64,000 nt of DNA from an uncultured Alloprevotella sp. (lineage in GTDB: Bacteria; Bacteroidota; Bacteroidia; Bacteroidales; Bacteroidaceae). The notes beneath the pieces are model-generated. The model was given only the letters and a program-made list of their open reading frames with translations. It did no database searches and was not told the DNA's origin. The position numbers and the translations under genes were made by a program. The stretch spans positions 1 to 64,000 of the forward strand of contig CALUOQ010000001.1 of assembly GCA_944322325.1 (NCBI GenBank), in the 5' to 3' direction. Positions 29,256-35,786 of the stretch are shown here, piece after piece. The stretch's first letter is position 1. Every line of letters starts with the position of its first letter.

Positions 29256-29370
29256 GAAAAACAAGTGCAGCCCCCGTAAAAACTATTACTACGATAGGAT
29301 TTACGGGGACTACGATAGAAATTTCTGGGACTACACTTGTAAAAACGGGGACTACACCCGTTTTTACGGA
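29256..29370. repeat. Nested-palindrome repeat, copy B3 (rearranged)
   Basis: This copy carries AACAAGTGCAGCCCCCGTAA, a central ACGATAGGA segment, GGGACTACGATAGAAATTTC, TGGGACTACACTTGT and a third arm GGGGACTACACCCG with flanking GTAAAAAC/GTTTTTAC. It looks like two units joined or partly duplicated. It lies directly after the end of the minus-strand Ere-like gene (29388), so on that strand it is placed as a terminator. Confidence 0.75.
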
Positions 29371-29387
29371 GGCTGTTTGCGTATTCC

Positions 29388-31205
29388 TTACTGTGCTTTC
29401 GCCTTGTACGCGCGGTAGGTTGCGCTTTCGCGGATGCGCTGTAAGGTTTCCGTCCTGCGCGCCACGGCCGCCTGCATGGCATCGGCGTCGGTCAGGCGGG
29501 CCGGGTCCACAAACTGGACGGGCTCGGGTACGTCACGACCGACGAAGAGCACACCCGCATAGCGCCCGTGCGGATTGCCGGGACTGTAACCGCCCCGTCC
29601 GGGCTGGTCGCCAAGGCTGCGCATCAGCACCATGGCGTCGGGCAGTGCCGACTGCGGCGCGAAGGCCGTGGTTCTCGTGGCGTCGCCGAGGGCGCGTTCC
29701 AGGCTGCCCGCCGGGGCTGGCTCCACGTCGCGGAACGTCCAGGCGGCCTCGCCCGGCGTCAGGCCGAGCTTCTGCCCGCCCTCGGACGTCACAGCCACCG
29801 CCGCATATTCCTTGCCGTATGTCTCGGCGAGCCGATGCCCCCATGTGCGGCCCGTGGTGAGCGGGTAAGCCGTCGACGGGTTGGCGTCCGTGTTCAGGCC
29901 GTAGACCGCCGTGCGCCCGTCGGCTCCTTCGGCATAGCGCTCGCTGACGTAGCGTACATTGACGGCCACGACAGAGTCGCGAAGCACGGCCTGGGCGTAC
30001 AGGTCGGCCGGCAACTGCTGCCAAAGGCTGAGCACATGGCGCAGGTCGGCCTGTTCGTCCTCCGTCAGTACGCCGTCGAGGGCCTTGGGATGGGCGGTCC
30101 AGTAGCCCCCCGCCGCGGCTGGCCCTTCTTCGTAAACGATGGCCGCGAGCAAGTCGGCCGCGGGCGATTGGGCGGTGGCGTTGGCCGCCGTGAGGAAGTC
30201 GAACAGCGCTGCGCCCGTCGTGCTCTCCCGCACGCCGAGGTTGACACCGAGACCGCCTCCCCGGAGCCGCACGCGTACCTCGCCGGCCGCCTGGTTGCAC
30301 GCCCGCAGTGTGTCGAGCAGCGGGCGGAGCGCTTCGTCAGTGGGGCGGACGGAAGGCCACGCCGCCGTCCGGCCATCCACGTACCGCGCCAGGGCAAACA
30401 CGTCCTCCATGGGCCGGTCGACCACCACGGCCCGCGTACGGCCCCGCCGCACATCCTCGCCTATGGCCGCCGCCGCGGCCACGGCCTCGCGCCCGCTCCA
30501 TGCCGTCGAGCGGCCCAACGCCACGATGCGGGCTCCCGCGAGTGAGGGCCACAACTGCGAAGCGGGCCCGGGGTGTGCCGTCAGGCGGACCTCGACGGGC
30601 TGACGCAGGGCATAATCGTCGAGCGGCTGGTTGCCCAGCCGGATGTCCACGCCCTCCAGCCCTATCTCAGAAGGCTGTCCGTCACGCCCCGTCACTTCGA
30701 GGCCAAGCCACAGAGCGTCGGCAGCGGCATGGGCAGGCAGCGTCACGGCGTGGGATTCCATTGCCTCGCCGGGCACAAAGGCGGTCCGCCCCGTGCTCAC
30801 GGTTTGTTCGGCAGAGTCGACCAGTGTCGCCGTCAGCGTGACGCCCTTCAGCGCCTCGCCCCGACAGCGGAGCGCCACCTCGACGGGCTGCATCCGGGCT
30901 TCGGGCGGCAGGAGCAGGTGTTGTTCCAGGGCGAGGCGGAGCACTTGCGTCGAGTCGCTACCACCCGGACGCGGTACGCTGTGACAGGACATGGCAAAAC
31001 TGCCGTCGGCAGAGGTTTCAGCCCGCAAGGGGCTATGATGGAGCGCGCCGTATCCCCTACCCGCTTCCGCCCACCACGTGGCCCCCTGAGCCATGCGTAC
31101 GGAGTCGGGCTGGAAATCAAGGGCGTAATTCGACGTGTACGCCCCGGGCGGCCGGGAGGCACAGCCGCAAAGACATAAAAGAGAAAGGAAGCAAAACTTT
31201 TTCAT
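29388..31205 (-). CDS. Erythromycin-esterase-like lipoprotein (divergent, locus 1)
   Basis: A 605-residue predicted lipoprotein (MKKFCFLSLLCLCGCAS). Residues about 30-215 form a beta-rich N-terminal region. The rest resembles the erythromycin esterase/EreA-like fold: ARIVALGRSTAWSG and RAVVVDRPMEDVFALARYVDG align with the core family segments ALGExxHG and E...vn.Yv.G. The usual Glu and His of GExxHG are Arg and Trp here, so esterase activity on macrolides is doubtful. Its nearest relative by architecture in the window is the 55801-57549 protein. It is divergent from the peptide-modification operon and driven by promoter repeat A1. High GC is shared with its neighbours. Confidence 0.65.
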   Translation of the reverse strand: MKKFCFLSLLCLCGCASRPPGAYTSNYALDFQPDSVRMAQGATWWAEAGRGYGALHHSPLRAETSADGSFAMSCHSVPRPGGSDSTQVLRLALEQHLLLPPEARMQPVEVALRCRGEALKGVTLTATLVDSAEQTVSTGRTAFVPGEAMESHAVTLPAHAAADALWLGLEVTGRDGQPSEIGLEGVDIRLGNQPLDDYALRQPVEVRLTAHPGPASQLWPSLAGARIVALGRSTAWSGREAVAAAAAIGEDVRRGRTRAVVVDRPMEDVFALARYVDGRTAAWPSVRPTDEALRPLLDTLRACNQAAGEVRVRLRGGGLGVNLGVRESTTGAALFDFLTAANATAQSPAADLLAAIVYEEGPAAAGGYWTAHPKALDGVLTEDEQADLRHVLSLWQQLPADLYAQAVLRDSVVAVNVRYVSERYAEGADGRTAVYGLNTDANPSTAYPLTTGRTWGHRLAETYGKEYAAVAVTSEGGQKLGLTPGEAAWTFRDVEPAPAGSLERALGDATRTTAFAPQSALPDAMVLMRSLGDQPGRGGYSPGNPHGRYAGVLFVGRDVPEPVQFVDPARLTDADAMQAAVARRTETLQRIRESATYRAYKAKAQ

Positions 31206-31260
31206 GATAGTGAAGTGGTGTTTTGACGGACTTCCGCACTGGAATCCGTTGTTACGTTTG

Positions 31261-31440
31261 GAGCAAATATAATGCTTTTTTTCATAACAAAGACAACGTT
31301 ATATCGACTTTGAGCAAAACCTCAGAAAAAAAACACACTTATTGCACACTTTAGCATAGCCACCGGATAACGCGACGCCGCCTCCGCTCAGCGAGTCGAC
31401 GCGCCGCGAAAAACGGGGACTACACCCGCAAAGACGGGCG
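31261..31440 (-). repeat. Promoter repeat, copy A1
   Basis: On the minus strand this copy carries TTTG, 16 bases, then TATATTTG (plus 31264-31271), 59 bases before the Ere-like start. Upstream it contains a T-run and segments close to copies at 57785 and 63061 (for example GCAATAAGTGTG, TATCCGGTGGCTA). At 31408-31430 a half B element (CGGGGACTACACCCG) follows. The 436-base gap 31206-31641 otherwise contains only the plus-strand promoter at 31612. A 66-residue open frame over this repeat is not a gene. Confidence 0.8.
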
Positions 31441-31611
31441 CGGAGCACAGCCCCATCCGTAGCTACCGCGCGGACGAAGAACGTAGACACTACGGGCACA
31501 GGCGACGCGCACCATTTGCCGAACAGCGCACTGGGCAGACCCGCAAGTTAAAAGATATTAATTGAAGGACAATTTTATCAATCAAAGCCCTGCGATATTT
31601 ATTTTTAACCT

Positions 31612-31619
31612 TACCTTTG
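31612..31619 (+). promoter_or_regulatory. Promoter -7 element of the locus 1 peptide operon
   Basis: TACCTTTG matches TAnnTTTG and lies 22 bases before the ATG of the fusion glycosyltransferase gene. The AT-rich upstream segment contrasts with the GC-rich surroundings. A -33 TTG is not evident. Confidence 0.55.
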
Positions 31620-31641
31620 GGGCATAACTAATCAAAACTAT

Positions 31642-34044
31642 ATGAGCAGCGTCACCGTAGCCATCCCTATGTACAACGCCGCTCCCCACCTGCGGGAGTG
31701 TTTGGACAGTGTACTGGCCCAGACTTTCCGGGACTTCGAGTTGCTCATCGTCGACGACGGGTCGACGGACGACAGTGTGGACATCGTGCGCTCGTACGCC
31801 GACCCGCGCATCCGCCTGCTCCTGAACCGTCACGACTACATCGGTTCCCTTAATTTATTATTGAGTGAGGCGCGCGGCAAGTACATCGCCCGCATGGACG
31901 CCGACGACGTCATGGTGCCTCAGCGGCTGGCCTTGCAGTTCGCCTACATGGAGGCCCACCCCGACGTCGACCTCCTCGGCGGCAACATGGTCACGCTCGG
32001 CACGTCGGACTGCCTCTACGACACATCCGGCCCCTGCCGCCGCGTCACGCTTCAGGACATGCTGGCCGGCTGCTGCCTCGTCCACCCCACGGTCATGTTC
32101 CGCACCGCCACGGTCCGCGCCCACGGCCTGGCCTACGAGGCCGACTACATCTACGCCGAGGACTACCGCCTCTGGATGCGTATGCTCCAGCTCGACCTCC
32201 AGCTGCGCAACCTGCCCGACGTGCTCGTGCGCTACCGCTTCTCCGACGGGCAAATCAGCCATCGTCACGCCGACCGCCAGGCCGCCACGTCGCAGCGCAT
32301 CCGTCGCGAGATGCGCGCCTGGCAGGCCCGCACCGAGGCCGAAGTGGCCGCCGAGGAAATCGCCTTTCCCCCGTCGGGCAACGAGCTGACCCTCGTCATT
32401 CCCTTTATCAACGAGGGCGAAGAGGTGGCCCGCACCGTGCGCAGCGCCCGCCAGTACGTGGGCGACGCCGTGGACATCCTCGTCGTCAACGACCACTCCT
32501 ACGACGGCTACGACTACGAGGCCGACCTTGCCGGGCTCAACGTCCGCTACGTCTACAACCGCATCAACATCGGCGCCGCCGCCTCCAAGGAGAAGGGCGC
32601 CCGCCTCTGCACGACGCCCTACTTCATCCTGCTCGACGCCCACATGCGCTTCTACGACGCCGCGTGGCTCACGCGCTACCTCGAGGTGCTCAAGGCCGAC
32701 GACCGCCGCATCGTCTGCTGCCAGACCAAGTGGCTCAGCAAGAAGGACGGCGTCGTGGCCGAGGGCAACAAGGCCGACACGCGCGGCGCCTTCCTGCGCT
32801 TCGAGGACGTCGACGTGCTCCCGGGCATCCACTGGGGCCACTTCCGCCTGCGCGGCATGGGCCCGCACCAGGTGCCCGCCGTGATGGGCGCCACCTACGG
32901 CGCCAGCAAGCGCTACTGGAACCGCATCCGCGGCCTCCAAGGGCTCATCCACTACGGCTGCGAGGAGGCCTACATGTGCATCAAGGCGTGGCTCGAGGGC
33001 GGCGAGTGCTGCTTCCTCGACGACGTGGCCATCGGTCACATCTACCGCGAGGCGGCCCCCTACCCCCACCGCTCGGCCGAGTCGTTCTATAATAATGTGC
33101 TCATCATGCGCAGCCTCTTCCCCACCTCGCTGCGCGCCTACGGACTCGAGAAGTTCCGCCACCATTATCCCGCCCTCTACGACGAAATCCAGGAACTCCT
33201 CGCCGTGCGCCGCGCGCAGTGGGAACCTCTGTGCGAGGCCTACCGGCAGGTTTGCCGCGGCGACTTCGCGCAGGTGCTCGCGATGAGCGACGTGTGGCTG
33301 CCCGAGCACATCGAGGAGACGCAGGCCGACGCACAGCTGCTCCCCACCATCACGGCCTTCCTCGACGAGGTCGACGACCCCGCCGTCGGGCTCCAGTCCG
33401 GGCGGATGGCCCGTGTGGCCTACTACTGCCTCTACGCCGCGTTTATGGGTCAGCCCCGGTACGACGACAAGGCCTCCCGCCTGTTCGCCGAAGTGTGCGC
33501 CCAGCTTCCCACGACGTGGGACGTGTCCTTCGCCGACGGCCTCGCGGGCGTCGGGTGGGCCATCATTTATCTGCACGCCCACGGCTTCCTCGACGAGGTC
33601 GAGGACCTGCTCTGCGCCATCGACGCCCGGCTCATGGCGCGCGACCCGCGCCGCTTTGCGGACTTCTCGCTCCCCTCGGGGCTGGGCGGCGTGCTGGCCT
33701 ATGTCGTCGCCCGGCTGGGCCACTGCCGCCGCACGGGCCGTCCCCACGCCTTCGACGAGCGCTACCTCTACGAGCTCGAGGCGCAGGCCCGCCGGTTGCT
33801 CGCCCGCGAACGGGACTTCCGCTGCCGCAGCTACGCCCGCCAGCTGCTGGCCCGCCACCAGCCCGACTGGTGCATCCTCCGCCCCGAGTGGTGGGAGGTG
33901 TTCAGCTTCCCTGCCGTGCTCAACGAGAACCGCATGGGCTGGCAGCCCTCGATGGACAGCTGTGTGGGCTTCGGCCTCCGCGCCCTCCGCGAAGTCAACA
34001 AGGTACACCGACTCCTGATGAACCCCGAAAAACAACCAATATGA
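31642..34044 (+). CDS. GT2 / polypeptide-GalNAc-transferase-like / LanC-like fusion
   Basis: An 800-residue three-part protein without membrane segments. Residues 1-220 are a GT2 domain (VAIPMYNAAPHLRECLDS, LLIVDDGSTDDSVDIV, ARMDADDVM). Residues about 250-470 are a second GT-A domain like animal polypeptide GalNAc-transferases: FILLDAHMRFYD provides the DxH metal motif, and YGCEEAYMCIKAWLEGGECC...VAIGHIYR matches the GGE-x-E-S-R-W-GG...GHVFR acceptor motif. Residues about 540-800 are LanC-like (DVSFADGLAGVGWAIIYL, SGLGGVLAYVVA), but no CHG or WCYG zinc ligands are seen. It probably glycosylates a peptide. It overlaps the radical SAM gene by 4 bases. Confidence 0.8.
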   Translation: MSSVTVAIPMYNAAPHLRECLDSVLAQTFRDFELLIVDDGSTDDSVDIVRSYADPRIRLLLNRHDYIGSLNLLLSEARGKYIARMDADDVMVPQRLALQFAYMEAHPDVDLLGGNMVTLGTSDCLYDTSGPCRRVTLQDMLAGCCLVHPTVMFRTATVRAHGLAYEADYIYAEDYRLWMRMLQLDLQLRNLPDVLVRYRFSDGQISHRHADRQAATSQRIRREMRAWQARTEAEVAAEEIAFPPSGNELTLVIPFINEGEEVARTVRSARQYVGDAVDILVVNDHSYDGYDYEADLAGLNVRYVYNRINIGAAASKEKGARLCTTPYFILLDAHMRFYDAAWLTRYLEVLKADDRRIVCCQTKWLSKKDGVVAEGNKADTRGAFLRFEDVDVLPGIHWGHFRLRGMGPHQVPAVMGATYGASKRYWNRIRGLQGLIHYGCEEAYMCIKAWLEGGECCFLDDVAIGHIYREAAPYPHRSAESFYNNVLIMRSLFPTSLRAYGLEKFRHHYPALYDEIQELLAVRRAQWEPLCEAYRQVCRGDFAQVLAMSDVWLPEHIEETQADAQLLPTITAFLDEVDDPAVGLQSGRMARVAYYCLYAAFMGQPRYDDKASRLFAEVCAQLPTTWDVSFADGLAGVGWAIIYLHAHGFLDEVEDLLCAIDARLMARDPRRFADFSLPSGLGGVLAYVVARLGHCRRTGRPHAFDERYLYELEAQARRLLARERDFRCRSYARQLLARHQPDWCILRPEWWEVFSFPAVLNENRMGWQPSMDSCVGFGLRALREVNKVHRLLMNPEKQPI

Positions 34045-35354
34045 AACAGAGTTTTTACAACCACATAGAGGACGACGGCACAAACTACGCCCTCTACAAC
34101 TGCCGGACGGACGAGCTGGTTCTGATGAACCCGGACCTGAAACGCCTGTGGACCGCGCACGCCGCGACCGATGTCGACGCCCTGCGCACCATCCACCCCA
34201 CCTTCTATGCCTACCTCTGCGAAAAAGGCTTTCTGGTGGACGATGCGCTCGACGAGGTACAGGACTACATTGACGAGCTCGCCCGTAGCGACCAGTCCGG
34301 GACCACGTTCTCCATCTACGTCAACCCGACGCTCGATTGCAACATGCGCTGCTGGTACTGCTACGAAAAGCACCGCCCCGGCACAACCATGTCCGACGAG
34401 GTGCGCCTACGGGTCGAACGGCTCATGGAGCGCAAGGTGGCGGGTGCCGAACTACGGCAGTTGAACCTTGCCTTCTTCGGCGGCGAGCCGCTGATGGAGT
34501 TCGACACGGTGGTCTGGCCGCTCCTCTGCGCCGCCGTCCGCCTCTGCGAGGCCCACGGCAAGGCCCTCGCCGTGCACTTCACGTCCAATGCCTACCTCCT
34601 CACGCCCGAGCGCATCGCGCGGCTGGCCTCCCTCCAGCTGACGTACCCCGTTTCGTGGCAAATCACGCTCGACGGCGGCCGCGCGGTCCACAACCGCGTG
34701 CGCCACACCGCCGCCCGCGAGGCCACCTACGACACCATCGTGCGGAACATCCACGCCCTGCTCCAGGCCGGGATGCCCGTGCTGGTCCGCCTGAACTACC
34801 AATATGCCAACCTCCTCTCCTTCCTTGACGTCATCGACGACTTTAAGGACGTCGACGAGAAGCTGAAGCCGCTGCTCAGCTTCCAATTCCAGCAAATCTG
34901 GCAGGACCAAAACAATGTTTCCCGGGAAAACGTCAACCAAGAATTAGAGAAAATAGAGCGGGCGTACAAAGAGGCGGGCTTGCCGCTTCAGACGCAGCGG
35001 GTGCGCCCCACGCGCTGCTATGCGGACAACGAGCATAGCGTTGTCGTCAACTACGACGGCAACCTGTTCCGCTGTACGGCGCAGGACTTCGTTCCCGATT
35101 CGCGCGAGGGCATACTCTCGCCGGAGGGCGAACTGCAAGTCAACGACACTTACCGGAAACGCTCGGCCCGCAAGTTTACGAACAAGGTCTGCCGGGCGTG
35201 CAAGGTGTATCCGCTCTGTTTCGGCGGCTGCAGTCAAAAACAAATGTCCCGCTTCGCGGACGCTTGTGTGATGCACTATACGGAAGAGAATAAATTACGA
35301 CTCATCAAACAAAGGATTCGGACGTTGTCCGAGTCATTTCATAAACAAAATTAA
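34041..35354 (+). CDS. Radical SAM-SPASM peptide maturase
   Basis: A 437-residue enzyme. The N-terminal 90 residues (YALYNCRTDELVLMNP onward) look like a leader-binding region. The radical SAM cluster motif is CNMRCWYC (Cys100, Cys104, Cys107), followed by FFGGEPLMEF. The C-terminal SPASM region has RCYADNEHSVVVNYDGNLFR, then VCRACKVYPLCFGGCSQKQ and a last CVMHY, enough Cys for auxiliary 4Fe-4S clusters. It resembles GG-Bacteroidales peptide maturases; the bond it makes is unknown. The true start is ATG 34041 (ATGA overlap); the long upstream frame lies within the preceding gene. The precursor gene follows after 11 bases. Confidence 0.88.
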   Translation: MKQSFYNHIEDDGTNYALYNCRTDELVLMNPDLKRLWTAHAATDVDALRTIHPTFYAYLCEKGFLVDDALDEVQDYIDELARSDQSGTTFSIYVNPTLDCNMRCWYCYEKHRPGTTMSDEVRLRVERLMERKVAGAELRQLNLAFFGGEPLMEFDTVVWPLLCAAVRLCEAHGKALAVHFTSNAYLLTPERIARLASLQLTYPVSWQITLDGGRAVHNRVRHTAAREATYDTIVRNIHALLQAGMPVLVRLNYQYANLLSFLDVIDDFKDVDEKLKPLLSFQFQQIWQDQNNVSRENVNQELEKIERAYKEAGLPLQTQRVRPTRCYADNEHSVVVNYDGNLFRCTAQDFVPDSREGILSPEGELQVNDTYRKRSARKFTNKVCRACKVYPLCFGGCSQKQMSRFADACVMHYTEENKLRLIKQRIRTLSESFHKQN

Positions 35355-35365
35355 TTTCTTTAATC

Positions 35366-35650
35366 ATGAAAAGGATTATTTTAAGCGTAACCGAGTCGAC
35401 GGCGTTGACCAAGTTACAGAGTGAAATCCCTGCCATGGCAGCGGACAGTGAAGAAAAATTGTTGGGCGGATTCTTAGGAATATCAGGTGGACGTGGTGCA
35501 GCCTCCGATGCAAACATTAACGCTCACGAAAATTGCGCATGTAACACGAACTGCCCATGTCCCCAGCCTACGCCAACACCCACCCCTACACCAACGGGGA
35601 CTAAGACAGCGACTGTGATTCTGCCCGACAATTTCTCTTTGCTGTGGTAA
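35366..35650 (+). CDS. Double-glycine RiPP precursor with Cys cluster and Thr-Pro repeat
   Basis: A 94-residue peptide. The leader (1-35) is amphipathic and ends with EEKLLGG (Gly34-Gly35), typical of GG-Bacteroidales precursors; a second GG is at 41-42. The core has Cys57, Cys59, Cys63 and Cys65 in ENCACNTNCPC. A mucin-like tract of alternating Thr and Pro spans about residues 69-77, then TGTKTATV, ending NFSLLW. It directly follows the radical SAM gene and ends at a terminator. Cys residues are plausible radical SAM targets and Thr residues plausible O-glycosylation sites. Assignment rests on context and composition. Confidence 0.82.
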   Translation: MKRIILSVTESTALTKLQSEIPAMAADSEEKLLGGFLGISGGRGAASDANINAHENCACNTNCPCPQPTPTPTPTPTGTKTATVILPDNFSLLW

Positions 35651-35660
35651 ACGACATAGA

Positions 35661-35711
35661 TGCAACCACCCATTACTTTGATAATGGTGGTTGCACCTAT
35701 TGTTTTCTTTT
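35661..35711 (+). terminator. Terminator after the locus 1 precursor gene
   Basis: TGCAACCACC-CATTA (35661-35675) pairs with TAATGGTGGTTGCA (35682-35695) with one bulged base and a 6-base loop. TATTGTTTTCTTTT follows. It separates the precursor from the outer membrane receptor gene 76 bases further on. Confidence 0.85.
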
Positions 35712-35786
35712 ACAAACACAATTACAAAAATAAGATTCGCAAAATATAATTTCTCAACAGTGTAACTGCTATATTGTATCTAAGCC

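Noticed and set aside
29388..31205. A macrolide resistance gene (active erythromycin esterase).
   Set aside because: The catalytic Glu and His positions are replaced, the protein is an exported lipoprotein, and the context is a peptide-modification locus. Resistance cannot be claimed from the fold alone.
33219..34040. A long plus-strand extension ahead of the radical SAM gene.
   Set aside because: It is out-of-frame translation of the LanC-like domain and is Arg/Pro/Gly-rich noise. The ATG at 34041 overlaps the previous stop and starts a normal maturase.
31642..34044. A true lanthipeptide system because of LanC-like domains.
   Set aside because: No LanB, LanM or LanKC dehydratase is present and the zinc ligands are not visible. 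The enzymes seen are glycosyltransferases and a radical SAM protein.
31858..34083. A 741-residue minus-strand open frame opposite the fusion glycosyltransferase gene.
   Set aside because: It is a shadow of a very GC-rich gene with strong codon-position bias. Its protein is low-complexity Ala/Val/Gly/Glu/His with no domain, whereas the plus strand has three recognisable domains.
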